Origin: Pseudomonas sp. NC02
GTDB taxonomy: Bacteria; Pseudomonadota; Gammaproteobacteria; Pseudomonadales; Pseudomonadaceae
DNA length: 64,000 nucleotides
Reading direction: 5' to 3'
NCBI RefSeq assembly: GCF_002874965.1
Contig: NZ_CP025624.1
Location: 6,826,567 to 6,890,566 of the forward strand
Every line of letters begins with the position of its first letter. The first letter of the stretch is position 1. The notes under the pieces were generated by a model, which ran no database searches, was not told the DNA's origin, and was given only the letters and a program-made list of their open reading frames with translations. This document shows, piece by piece, positions 7,665 through 15,682 of this stretch. The translations under genes and the position numbers were made by a program.

Positions 7665-8086
7665 GCCTGAGCATGCTTGACCTGGAAGAGGCTGCCATCG
7701 GCAGCCGCTTTCCACTCGATAGCGTGCTCGACGCCCTGCCGTGGAACAGCGATGGACTGATTGCCGCCATCGCCCAGCAACACGGCAGCGGCGAAGTGTT
7801 GATGCTGGCCTGGATGAACCGCCAGGCCCTCGACGAAACCCTGGCCACCAGGCACGTCTGCTACTGGTCCCGCTCGCGCCAGCAACTGTGGCGCAAGGGC
7901 GAAACCTCGGGCCACTGGCAACTGCTGGTGGAGGCCCGCCTGGATTGCGACGGCGACGCGGTATTGCTGATCGTCGACCAGCAAGGCCCGGCCTGCCACA
8001 CCGGCCGGCCCACCTGTTTCTACAACGCCATCGACGGCCATCACGTAAACATCATCACCGCGCCTCTCAAGGAACCTGACCCATGA
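7661..8086 (+). CDS. hisI2: HisI2, phosphoribosyl-AMP cyclohydrolase paralogue
   Basis: This 141-residue HisI-family enzyme opens the purine ring of phosphoribosyl-AMP in histidine synthesis. It lacks the HisE pyrophosphohydrolase domain. It overlaps the upstream binding-protein gene by four bases (ATGA) and the downstream carbonic anhydrase gene by four, so it is embedded in the zinc operon and is the backup copy rather than the his-pathway copy. The three family zinc cysteines are all present (C96 in DCDGD, C112 in PACHTG, C119 in TCF, with canonical 16 and 7 residue spacings). Unlike dksA2, sequence therefore gives no sign of zinc independence; it may have higher metal affinity or accept another metal. 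Confidence 0.88.
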   Translation: MSLSMLDLEEAAIGSRFPLDSVLDALPWNSDGLIAAIAQQHGSGEVLMLAWMNRQALDETLATRHVCYWSRSRQQLWRKGETSGHWQLLVEARLDCDGDAVLLIVDQQGPACHTGRPTCFYNAIDGHHVNIITAPLKEPDP

Positions 8087-8643
8087 TCCGCAAGAACCCT
8101 TCCGGCGATCTGCCCGTGATTGCCGAATCGGCCTACGTCGACAAAACCGCAATCATCTGCGGCAAGGTGATCATCGGCGAAAACGTATTTGTCGGCCCTT
8201 ACGCGGTGATCCGCGCCGACGAAGTCGACGCCAACGGTGACATGGACCCGATCACCATCGGTGCCAATTCGAATATCCAGGACGGCGTGGTGATCCACTC
8301 CAAATCCGGCGCCGCCGTAACCATCGGCGAGTTCACCTCCATCGCCCACCGCTCCATCGTCCACGGGCCCTGCACCGTTGGTGACCGGGTGTTCATCGGC
8401 TTCAACAGCGTGCTGTTCAATTGCGTCGTCGGCGATGGCTGCGTGGTGCGGCACAATTCTGTAGTCGACGGCCGCGATTTGCCCGACGCGTTCTACGTGC
8501 CCTCCACCACCCGCATCGGCCCCAACACCGACCTGTCCCAGTTTCCGCCGGTGAGTGTCAGCGCTTCGGAGTTTTCCGAAGACGTGGCACGCACCAACGT
8601 CGACCTGGTGCTGGGTTACAAAGCCCTGCAAAACGAGTTCTGA
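8083..8643 (+). CDS. Gamma-class carbonic anhydrase-like hexapeptide protein
   Basis: This 186-residue left-handed beta-helix protein has repeated hexapeptides such as VIIGEN, VFVGPY, ITIGAN and VTIGEF. Three histidines at the positions expected for the metal site of gamma-carbonic anhydrases are present: H72 (VVIHSK), H89 and H94 (SIAHRSIVHG). It would hydrate CO2 to bicarbonate, using zinc, iron or cobalt. It is coupled to hisI2 by a four-base overlap and is followed two bases later by pyrC2. Gamma-CA paralogues are recurrent members of Zur operons, where an iron- or cobalt-tolerant form is thought to stand in for zinc beta-CAs. Activity cannot be proven from sequence, since many hexapeptide homologues are inactive. 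Confidence 0.85.
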   Translation: MIRKNPSGDLPVIAESAYVDKTAIICGKVIIGENVFVGPYAVIRADEVDANGDMDPITIGANSNIQDGVVIHSKSGAAVTIGEFTSIAHRSIVHGPCTVGDRVFIGFNSVLFNCVVGDGCVVRHNSVVDGRDLPDAFYVPSTTRIGPNTDLSQFPPVSVSASEFSEDVARTNVDLVLGYKALQNEF

Positions 8644-8645
8644 CC

Positions 8646-9983
8646 ATGAGCCGCCTGCTGATCCGCAACGCCCGCCTGGTGAACGAAGGCGAGGAATTCG
8701 AGGCTGACCTGCTGGTCGCCAATGGCCGTATCGAGAAGATCGCCGGCAGCATCGACAACGCCAACGCCACCGTGGAAATCGACGCCCAAGGCCAGTGGCT
8801 GCTGCCGGGAATGATCGACGACCAGGTGCACTTCCGAGAGCCCGGCGCGCCGGACAAAGGCAGCTTCTACAGCGAGTCCCGCGCGGCGGTGGCGGGTGGA
8901 ATCACCAGTTTCATGGACATGCCCAACACCAACCCGGCGACCCTGAACCTGGAAGCCCTGGCCGACAAGAAGCGCCGCGCGGCGCTGCATTCGGTGGCCA
9001 ACTATGGCTTTCACTTCGGAGTGAGCAACGACAACCTCGACACCGTCGCCGCGCTGGACCCGCGGGAAGTCGCCGGGGTCAAAGTGTTCATGGGTGCGTC
9101 TACCGGCAATATGCTGGTGGATGATCCGAAGATCCTCGAGCGTCTGTTCGCCGAGGTGCCGACCATTCTCCTGGCCCACTGCGAGCACACCCCCAGCATC
9201 CTGGCCCGCGAGCAAAGGATGCGCGAGCGTTTCGGTGAGCACATTCCTGCCGTAGCACACCCGCTGATCCGCGATGCCGAGGCCTGCTATCGCTCCTCGT
9301 CCCTGGCGGTGGAACTGGCCAAGCGGCACGGCACGCGCCTGCATGTGCTGCACATCACCAGCGCACGGGAGTTGGTGCTGTTCGAAGACAAACCCCTGGC
9401 GCAAAAACGCATCACGGCGGAAGTCTGCCTGCATCACCTCTTGTTCGATGACCGCGACTACGCCCGCCTCGGCCACCAGATCAAATGCAACCCGGCGATC
9501 AAGACACGCGCCGACCGCAACGCCTTGCGCCTGGCATTGTTGAGTGATCGTCTGGATGTAATTGGCAGTGACCATGCGCCGCACACCTGGGCGCAAAAAC
9601 AACTGCCCTATCGCGAAGCGCCGTCAGGCTTGCCGCTGGTGCAACACGCCCTGCCGGCGCTGCTGGAGTTGGTCGCCGACGGCCTGCTGCCGCTGACCAC
9701 GCTGGTGGCGAAAACCAGCCATCGGGTCGCGGACCTGTTTGCGATCCCCGACCGTGGCTACCTGCGCGAAGGCTATTGGGCCGACCTGGTGCTGATCCAA
9801 CCCGAGCCTCACGGCAAACCCGTCAGCAGCCAGCCGATCCTGGCCCGTTGCGGCTGGACGCCCTTTGCCGGGCGCAGCTTCCGGCACAGCGTCAGCACCA
9901 CGCTTGTGTCCGGCCACCTGGCCTGGCACGACGGGCGCGTGCACGACAGTTGCCAGGGGCTGCCGCTGCATTTTCAGCGCTGA
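8646..9983 (+). CDS. pyrC2: PyrC2, dihydroorotase-like amidohydrolase of the zinc operon
   Basis: This 445-residue amidohydrolase resembles dihydroorotase, which interconverts carbamoyl-aspartate and dihydroorotate in pyrimidine synthesis. Metal-site landmarks are the carboxylatable lysine K146 (GVKVFMGAS), LAHCEHT, HVLHITS and GSDHAPHT. The usual HxH metal motif after strand 1 reads Q60-V-H62 (DDQVHFREPG), so one of the two histidines is replaced by glutamine. This variant also occurs in some other dihydroorotase subfamilies, but in a zinc-sparing operon it suggests an altered metal requirement. It is the last gene of the folE2 operon, starting two bases after the carbonic anhydrase stop, and is followed by a REPIN. 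Confidence 0.88.
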   Translation: MSRLLIRNARLVNEGEEFEADLLVANGRIEKIAGSIDNANATVEIDAQGQWLLPGMIDDQVHFREPGAPDKGSFYSESRAAVAGGITSFMDMPNTNPATLNLEALADKKRRAALHSVANYGFHFGVSNDNLDTVAALDPREVAGVKVFMGASTGNMLVDDPKILERLFAEVPTILLAHCEHTPSILAREQRMRERFGEHIPAVAHPLIRDAEACYRSSSLAVELAKRHGTRLHVLHITSARELVLFEDKPLAQKRITAEVCLHHLLFDDRDYARLGHQIKCNPAIKTRADRNALRLALLSDRLDVIGSDHAPHTWAQKQLPYREAPSGLPLVQHALPALLELVADGLLPLTTLVAKTSHRVADLFAIPDRGYLREGYWADLVLIQPEPHGKPVSSQPILARCGWTPFAGRSFRHSVSTTLVSGHLAWHDGRVHDSCQGLPLHFQR

Positions 9984-10010
9984 AGAGACTCTGTACCTGG
10001 CAATCCAATC

Positions 10011-10105
10011 AAATGTGGGAGCGGGCTTGCTCGCGAATGCGGTGGGTCAGCCAATACACCTGTGACTGATTCACCGCATTCGCGAGCAAGCCCGCTCCCA
10101 CATTT
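10011..10105. repeat. REPIN (paired REP palindromes) after pyrC2
   Basis: Two inverted copies of GTGGGAGCGGGCTTGCTCGC flank a spacer of about 45 bases, forming a long imperfect hairpin between pyrC2 and the convergent DUF3617 gene. It belongs to the same family as the elements at 12234 and 41790. It could act as a bidirectional mRNA end or stabiliser for the zinc operon. Confidence 0.9.
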
Positions 10106-10125
10106 TGATCGGGGTATGTCTTAGG

Positions 10126-10647
10126 TTAAGCGCGGGGTTTGACCGTGCCGCAGTTGCTGCCCAACCACTGCGCATGGGTGTCCAGGCTGCCCTTCTGCTG
10201 TACGCCGGTGGCGTTGAAGGTACCGTTAACCGTAGTGGTGAATTCCTGCTGACTCTGGAACGTCGCCACGCCAGTGCCCTGGGCTTTCGGGCAACTGAAG
10301 CGGAATTTCCATTGGTTGCCGGTCTTGTCCGTCACTTCCTGCTTGCAGCCCGATTGCGGGTCGGTCAGCGGGATGGAATCGGACGCCACCTGGGCCGGGG
10401 TCAGGCACACCTGTACGCCTTTGCCGGCCATGGTGATGCCTTGCTTCTCAAGCATCGCGCGTTGTTCCGGGGTCATCTGTTGCTTGAGCTGACCGAGGAT
10501 CAGCGACAAGTCCGGCAGGTCCTGGTTATCGACCTTCATGTTGCTGGTGGTCAACTCCCACAAGCCCGGCGCCAACATCTGCGCTTGCGCCGCCACAGGC
10601 AGCGTCAAACCAACAACCATGGCCAAACCAAGCAGACGAGCATTCAT
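10126..10647 (-). CDS. DUF3617 family periplasmic protein
   Basis: This 173-residue protein starts with a Sec signal peptide (MNARLLGLAMVVGLTLPVAAQA). The mature part begins MLAPGLWELTTSNMKV, typical of DUF3617 proteins (xPGLWExT). It contains four cysteines that probably form disulfides in the periplasm (VCLTP, GCKQE, SCPKA, NCGTV). The start at 10647 is chosen over the longer frame at 10665 because AGGAG lies seven bases upstream of this ATG. It stands alone, convergent with pyrC2 and divergent from cls. No function is known for the family, and nothing in the context indicates one. Confidence 0.82.
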   Translation of the reverse strand: MNARLLGLAMVVGLTLPVAAQAQMLAPGLWELTTSNMKVDNQDLPDLSLILGQLKQQMTPEQRAMLEKQGITMAGKGVQVCLTPAQVASDSIPLTDPQSGCKQEVTDKTGNQWKFRFSCPKAQGTGVATFQSQQEFTTTVNGTFNATGVQQKGSLDTHAQWLGSNCGTVKPRA

Positions 10648-10777
10648 CGGGTAACTCCTGGGCAATTGTCGGCGTTAGACGCCGCAAAAGCGCCAGTGTT
10701 GCACAGCAAATAAAATAGCGACATTCGTGGCCGAACATGGTCTGTTAGGCACTTGTTCGTCAGGAGTACCGTTGTCC

Positions 10778-12217
10778 ATGGATTTCTTTGGCCCGCACCT
10801 GCTCGCCTATTTCATTGCCACCCTGCATTTTCTGGGCACCCTCGCCGCCATCCATGCGGTGCTGACCGTCAGGACCGCCCAAGGCTCGATTGCCTGGGCA
10901 TTGTCGCTGATGTTCATCCCCTACCTGACGCTGATTCCCTACCTGATCTTTGGCCGGAGCACCTTCGACGCCTACATTCAGGCGCGGCGCCAGGCCAACC
11001 AGGAAATGCACAAGGCGATCACCGAGCTGAACTGGCGCCCATGGGTTGAAGAGGCATTGGCCGCGCGCAACTCCCAGGCCTACGCTTCGCTACGGGCCAT
11101 GCCCAAGCTGGGGCGCATGCCGTGCCTGGCGAATAATCAGGTGCGTTTGCTGATCAATGGCGAGGCTACGTTCAGCGCGATTTTCGAGGCGATTCGCTCG
11201 GCAAAGACCGCTGTGCTGTTCCAGTTCTTCATCATTCATGACGACGAACTTGGCCGCCAACTGCACACCTTGCTCAAGGAAAAAGCCGCCGAAGGCGTAG
11301 CCATTTTCGTGCTGTACGACCGTATCGGCAGCCATGCCCTGCCCCATCGTTATGTGCAGTCGCTGCGAGACGCCGGGGTGCAGGTCAAGGCCTTCGCCAC
11401 GCGCAGCGGCTGGCTCAACCGCTTCCAGGTCAACTTCCGCAACCACCGCAAGATCGTGGTGGTGGATGGCATTACCGGGTTCGTCGGTGGGCATAACGTC
11501 GGCGATGAGTACCTGGGCAAGAAACCGCCGCTGGCGCCGTGGCGTGACACCCATGTGCAAGTCAGCGGCCCGGTGGTGGCGTGCTTGCAGGAGTCGTTTG
11601 CCGAAGACTGGTTCTGGGCCTCGCGTGAGTTGCCGCCGCTGCTGCTGCCGGATACCTACCCGGACGACGGCGTACTCTGCCAATTACTGGCCAGCGGCCC
11701 GGCGGACCCCTATGAAACCTGCTCGCTGTTTTTCGTCGAGGCCATTCATGCGGCCACCGAGCGGGTGTGGATCACCAGCCCGTATTTCATTCCCGATGAG
11801 GCGGTGTTTGCGGCTTTGAGGTTGGCGGTATTGCGCGGTGTCGACGTGCGCCTGCTGCTGCCGTCACGGCCGGATCACCGCATCGTCTACGCCGCTTCCA
11901 GCCTGTATGCGATCGAAGCCGTGCGCGCCGGGGTGCGGGTATTCCGCTATACGCCAGGGTTCCTGCATCAGAAAGTGGTGTTGGTCGACCGTGAAATCAG
12001 CGCCATCGGCAGTGCGAACCTGGATAACCGCTCGTTCCGGCTGAATTTCGAAGTGATGTTGCTGACGGTAGATGACACTTTCGCCAGCCAGGTGGAGCAC
12101 ATGCTGCTGGAAGACTTCGCCCTGGCCCATGAAATCAGCCAGGAAGAAAACCGCCAGACCCACCGCCTGCAACAATTGGGCATGCGGATCGCGCGGCTGA
12201 TTTCTCCAATTTTGTAA
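10778..12217 (+). CDS. cls: Cardiolipin synthase (phospholipase D superfamily)
   Basis: This 479-residue membrane enzyme condenses two phosphatidylglycerol molecules to cardiolipin and glycerol. Two N-terminal membrane helices (about residues 5-60) precede two phospholipase D domains, each with an HKD motif: HRKIVVVDG near residue 222 and HQKVVLVD near residue 397. The length is typical for ClsA. CAGGAG at 10761-10766 is the ribosome site; it is 11 bases from the ATG and only 5-6 bases from an in-frame TTG at 10772, so translation could begin two codons earlier. It stands alone between the DUF3617 gene and a REPIN, and with the nearby cfa gene points to membrane lipid remodelling. Confidence 0.93.
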   Translation: MDFFGPHLLAYFIATLHFLGTLAAIHAVLTVRTAQGSIAWALSLMFIPYLTLIPYLIFGRSTFDAYIQARRQANQEMHKAITELNWRPWVEEALAARNSQAYASLRAMPKLGRMPCLANNQVRLLINGEATFSAIFEAIRSAKTAVLFQFFIIHDDELGRQLHTLLKEKAAEGVAIFVLYDRIGSHALPHRYVQSLRDAGVQVKAFATRSGWLNRFQVNFRNHRKIVVVDGITGFVGGHNVGDEYLGKKPPLAPWRDTHVQVSGPVVACLQESFAEDWFWASRELPPLLLPDTYPDDGVLCQLLASGPADPYETCSLFFVEAIHAATERVWITSPYFIPDEAVFAALRLAVLRGVDVRLLLPSRPDHRIVYAASSLYAIEAVRAGVRVFRYTPGFLHQKVVLVDREISAIGSANLDNRSFRLNFEVMLLTVDDTFASQVEHMLLEDFALAHEISQEENRQTHRLQQLGMRIARLISPIL

Positions 12218-12233
12218 GGCTTGCACCGAACCC

Positions 12234-12342
12234 AATGTGGGAGCGGGCTTGCTCGCGAAAGCGGAGTGTCAGTCACTGAACGTGTTTCTGATACAACGCC
12301 TTCGCGAGCAAGCCCGCTCCCACACAAGCCCGCTCCCACATT
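12234..12342. repeat. REPIN with duplicated right arm, between cls and cfa
   Basis: Inverted REP copies (left TGTGGGAGCGGGCTTGCTCG, right CGAGCAAGCCCGCTCCCACA) lie between the convergent cls and cfa genes. The right end carries an extra tandem copy of AAGCCCGCTCCCACA, so the right arm is duplicated by a 16-base unit, absent from the other REPINs here. Confidence 0.9.
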
Positions 12343-12362
12343 CAGATCACCGGTACCATTGC

Positions 12363-13547
12363 TTACTGGTACAGGTCATCCCGCGTCCACGGCAGCTCAT
12401 GGCTACCATCGGCATGGGGTTTCACCGCCAGAATCTGATGCAGGTTGATCCAGCCCCGGGCAAACGCATACGCACAGCCGGCCAGGTACAGGCGCCAGAT
12501 GCGCAAGGCTTGTTCCGGCACCATCTTGCCTGCCGCTTCCAGGTTGTCTTCGAGGCGCTCGCTCCAGTGATCCAGCGTGCGCGCGTAATGCAGGCGCAGG
12601 CTTTCGACGTCGACTACTTCCAGGCCCACGTCGCTGATCTCTGCGGTCATCATCGACAGATGCGGCAACTCGCCGTTGGGGAACACATAACGCTCGATAA
12701 AATCCCCGGCGCCACGGCCCACGGGCCGGCCATCAATGTGCTTGGCGGTAATCCCGTGGTTCATCACCAGGCCGCCCTCACGCACCGCGCCGTAGAGAAT
12801 CTTGCAGTACTCCGCCAGGTTGGCGTGGCCAACGTGTTCAAACATCCCCACGCTCACCACCTTGTCGAACCGGCCATCCTGGGGCAAGTCGCGGTAGTCG
12901 AGCAGCGTCAGCTCTACCTGGTCTTCCAGGCCTTCGGCCTTCACCCGCTCCTGGGCCAGCGCCAGCTGTTCCTTGCTCAGGGTGATACCGAACACCTTGA
13001 CCCCGAATTCCCGCGCGGCATACCGCGCCAGCCCACCCCAACCGCAGCCCACGTCGAGCAAATACTCCCCCGGCTGCAGCCGCAATTTGCGGCACAGGTG
13101 GCGGAATTTGTCTTGTTGGGCTTGATCAAGGGATTCGCTGCCGGTTTCGAAATACCCACAGGAATAGGCCATGTCGCGGTCCAGCCACAGCTGGTAGAAC
13201 TCGTTGGACAGGTCGTAATGGTAGGAAATAGCCGCTGCGTCGGTGGCCTTGTCGTGGATCGAACGCACCGGACGACTCCCCTCGTCGTCATCAACCAGGG
13301 CATGACTCAACTCGTCAACGACCCTGATCACTTCGGAAATGGAGCCTTCCAGCTCCAGTTTGCCCTCGACGAAAGCTTCGCCCAGTGAGTCGAGCGTCGG
13401 ATGGCTGAGCTTTGAAACCATCATGGGGTCCTTGACCACAATGGTGACGCTGGGATCCGGGCCCAGGTTGAATTCATGGCCGTCCCAGAGTCGAAGACGC
13501 AGCGGTAGCTTGAGATTCTGTAAGGCCGGTGGAAGTTGCGCGAGCAT
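12363..13547 (-). CDS. cfa: Cyclopropane-fatty-acyl-phospholipid synthase
   Basis: This 394-residue SAM-dependent enzyme adds a methylene group across cis double bonds of phospholipid acyl chains, usually on entry to stationary phase. An N-terminal lipid-binding domain (about residues 1-120) is followed by a Rossmann methyltransferase domain with motif I LLDVGCGWGGLARYA near residue 165, and conserved SVGMFEHVG and RLHYARTLDHW segments. The length is typical for Cfa. The ATG at 13547 follows a strong purine-rich site (AAGGGGGGA). It lies downstream of the bufferin operon with an 87-base gap and has its own promoter space. A REPIN separates it from convergent cls. Confidence 0.93.
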   Translation of the reverse strand: MLAQLPPALQNLKLPLRLRLWDGHEFNLGPDPSVTIVVKDPMMVSKLSHPTLDSLGEAFVEGKLELEGSISEVIRVVDELSHALVDDDEGSRPVRSIHDKATDAAAISYHYDLSNEFYQLWLDRDMAYSCGYFETGSESLDQAQQDKFRHLCRKLRLQPGEYLLDVGCGWGGLARYAAREFGVKVFGITLSKEQLALAQERVKAEGLEDQVELTLLDYRDLPQDGRFDKVVSVGMFEHVGHANLAEYCKILYGAVREGGLVMNHGITAKHIDGRPVGRGAGDFIERYVFPNGELPHLSMMTAEISDVGLEVVDVESLRLHYARTLDHWSERLEDNLEAAGKMVPEQALRIWRLYLAGCAYAFARGWINLHQILAVKPHADGSHELPWTRDDLYQ

Positions 13548-13634
13548 GAGTAGTCCCCCCTTGTTTCAGACGTCTGAAATGAGGGTAGACCATCCACGGA
13601 AAAATTAGCAGGCTATCGAAACAATAGCGCCTTT

Positions 13635-14420
13635 CTATGGTGCCCGCCGCTGGAGCAAACCCTCCTGGACCCACTGTTTCAGCCAGGTAACCGCTTGCAA
13701 TGGCGCGCCCTCCTGGTAAGTGACTGCCAACTCGGCACACAGTTCGGAAAAACTCCAACCGTTGGCGACCATGCCTGTCAGCGCGCTGGCTTGCGCCGGT
13801 TCAACGCTGCGGTATTGGCAGACATTCTGATGGCGCCAGACCAGGCACACCTGCGCCAATGGCAGGGCTTCGCTGCCGGGAAAGTCCCACTCGCCCTTGC
13901 TCGCACGCCAGATGCCCAGGCTGTTGAAATCACACAGCACCTGCTGCACCGAGGGCACGAACTGCACCTGCAGCCCTGGCCAGTCTTCGGGCGGCAGCGT
14001 TGCCATGTCTTGCAGGGCCAACGGCTCGCCCTGCGGTGCATCAAAGGCCAGGGTGAATGCCCATTCGAGCCGCGCCAGCTCGGCAGGCGCCAAACCTTGC
14101 TCGCCATAATGCTCAACGATAAACCCGGGGAACCGCTCGCCAAACCAGCGCAGGCTGTAATGGGCCGAGGGATAACGGCAGATATAGGCCGAACCCAACG
14201 CTGCAAACTCCTCGTCCCCCAGCCAATACCAGACGGCGCTGAAGTCATCGCGCAGCACTTCCTGCAACCGGGCGTGATAGGCGTTGTGGTAAATCGCCAG
14301 GCCCGTCTCGACATCCAGGGTCGGGCCGCCGATCAAGGTGGCGCTGAAGCTGTTGCTGGCAGTGGAAGACTCGGCCAGCAAATGCCGCTCAAAGGCCAAT
14401 TGCCAATCGATCAGGCGCAT
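13635..14420 (-). CDS. bufC: BufC/HvfC, DUF2063 partner of the MNIO enzyme
   Basis: This 261-residue protein has an N-terminal DUF2063 domain (often misleadingly labelled putative DNA-binding), with WQLAFERHLL at the start and the characteristic AIYHNAYHARLQEVLRDDF stretch near residue 45. In bufferin operons this protein acts with the DUF692 enzyme, recognising or presenting the precursor peptide for modification. Its start overlaps the bufB stop by ten bases, so the two are coupled. The C-terminal half (about 170-261) resembles the winged-helix-like tail of the family. It is the last gene of the operon; no bufD (DoxX-type membrane) gene follows, since cfa is next. Function is assigned from context with bufA and bufB. 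Confidence 0.82.
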   Translation of the reverse strand: MRLIDWQLAFERHLLAESSTASNSFSATLIGGPTLDVETGLAIYHNAYHARLQEVLRDDFSAVWYWLGDEEFAALGSAYICRYPSAHYSLRWFGERFPGFIVEHYGEQGLAPAELARLEWAFTLAFDAPQGEPLALQDMATLPPEDWPGLQVQFVPSVQQVLCDFNSLGIWRASKGEWDFPGSEALPLAQVCLVWRHQNVCQYRSVEPAQASALTGMVANGWSFSELCAELAVTYQEGAPLQAVTWLKQWVQEGLLQRRAP

Positions 14421-15256
14421 AACGCTCTCCTGTCCAGCGCGCTCGCGCCCAGTTCGCGGGCCTTGTTCAACTCGTCGAGCAGCTCCTGGAAAGGCGGGAA
14501 ATGGTCATCGCGTTCGAGCAAGGTCGAGACTGGCCCAAGGTGCTCCAGGGTCCGCTGGTACAGCGCCCACACCGGATCGCATACCGGATGGTCATGGGTG
14601 TCGATCACGTAGTCGCCGTAATCCATATGCCCGGCCAGGTGCAGTTGGCGGATGCTTTCGGGCGGCAGGTTGCGGATAAATTCCCAGGCGTCGAACCCGT
14701 GATTGCGCGAGCTGACGTAGACGTTATTCACGTCCAGCAGCAACTGGCAGCCGGTGAGATGGGTCAGGGCGTTGAGAAATTCCCATTCGGTAAACTCATC
14801 CGCCTTGGAGCGCACGTAGCTGGAGACGTTTTCCAGCACGAACGGGCGCTGCAACACATCCTGCACCTGCCGTACGCGAGCGGCGACGTGGTACAGGCTT
14901 TCTTCGGTGTAGGGCAGCGGCAGCAAGTCATGCAACTGGTGCGCGTTGCCACGGCTCCAGCACAGGTGATCGGAAATCCACGCCGGCCGGATGCGCTCGG
15001 AGAGCTGCTTGAGTTGTTTCAGGTAATCGGTATCGAGGGCATGGGGCCCGCCGATAGACAGGGACACGCCATGCATCACCAGGGGATAACGCTCGGCTAT
15101 CGCATCCAGGTAGTACAAGGCCTTGCCGCCCTGCACCAGATAATTCTCGGAGATCACTTCGAACCAATCCACGGCCGGCGATTGTTCAAGGATCTGCTGG
15201 TAGTACTCGCTGCGTAGACCCAGGCCGTAACCCAGACTCGGAAGGGAAGCGGACAT
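14411..15256 (-). CDS. bufB: BufB/HvfB, DUF692 multinuclear iron peptide-modifying enzyme (MNIO)
   Basis: This 281-residue TIM-barrel protein belongs to DUF692, now called the multinuclear non-heme iron-dependent oxidative enzymes, which modify cysteines of ribosomal peptides. Conserved metal-site segments are visible: FEVISENYL, HGVSLSIGG (near residue 62), ISDHLCW, FVLENVSSY, LLDVNNVYVS and LHLAGH. In bufferin operons the enzyme converts core cysteines of the BufA precursor to 5-thiooxazoles with the help of BufC. It lies 67 bases downstream of bufA and overlaps bufC by ten bases. The length is typical of the family. The chemistry on this particular substrate is inferred from the precursor's cysteine pattern. 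Confidence 0.88.
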   Translation of the reverse strand: MSASLPSLGYGLGLRSEYYQQILEQSPAVDWFEVISENYLVQGGKALYYLDAIAERYPLVMHGVSLSIGGPHALDTDYLKQLKQLSERIRPAWISDHLCWSRGNAHQLHDLLPLPYTEESLYHVAARVRQVQDVLQRPFVLENVSSYVRSKADEFTEWEFLNALTHLTGCQLLLDVNNVYVSSRNHGFDAWEFIRNLPPESIRQLHLAGHMDYGDYVIDTHDHPVCDPVWALYQRTLEHLGPVSTLLERDDHFPPFQELLDELNKARELGASALDRRALCA

Positions 15257-15323
15257 AAAAACACTCCTGGGGAAAGTGTCCGCAGCGGAGGGGGTGCCCG
15301 CTGCGGTTGCACTCGGTTGTCGG

Positions 15324-15575
15324 TTACTCGCCGACTTTGCCGCCTTTCTGGTCGCACATCGCCTTGCTCATCGACAGGAAGCCGTGACCTTTGCAAACAC
15401 CCTGGCCTTTGCAGGCGTTCTCTGCGGTCTTGCAGTCGTTCTGGCCTTTGCAGGCGTTGACGCCATAGCAATGAACCGGCGCGTCAGCGGCTTGTACCTG
15501 GGTGGCAACACCGGCGAACATGCCAGCAGCGGCGATAGCAAGGGCGGCACCGGAAACGGCGTTTTTGAAGTTCAT
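15324..15575 (-). CDS. bufA: BufA1-type bufferin precursor (copper-binding RiPP)
   Basis: This 83-residue protein has a signal peptide (about residues 1-30, ending QVQAA) and a mature part of about 53 residues with six cysteines at 36, 42, 48, 55, 61 and 74. The central four lie in repeated NACKG/NDCKT/GVCKG contexts, as in DUF2282 bufferin precursors (HCYGVNxCKGxxDCKT). Bufferins are exported through Sec after modification of core cysteines and sequester copper in the periplasm. It is the first gene of bufABC. The upstream minus-strand sequence contains TGTAACG at about 15665, similar to ECF sigma -35 elements used for some such operons, but no matching -10 is convincing. The high cysteine and glycine content makes other roles unlikely. 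Confidence 0.88.
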   Translation of the reverse strand: MNFKNAVSGAALAIAAAGMFAGVATQVQAADAPVHCYGVNACKGQNDCKTAENACKGQGVCKGHGFLSMSKAMCDQKGGKVGE

Positions 15576-15682
15576 TTTGTATTCCTCATGATCGGTAGTG
15601 GAGCCGGTCTGAACGGATTGTTCAGTCTCGACATAGCACTAGAGTGAGGTCCCCCCATGGCGTTACAGCACGACTGAAAAAT

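Noticed and set aside
10011..10105. Interpretation of the REPIN palindromes as CRISPR repeats or ordinary terminators
   Set aside because: There are just two inverted copies with no regular spacer array and no cas genes; no T-run follows as in intrinsic terminators.
15600..15680. An ECF sigma promoter for bufA based on TGTAACG
   Set aside because: The -35-like motif is present on the minus strand, but no convincing -10 partner at the right distance could be seen, so it is only mentioned in the bufA entry.
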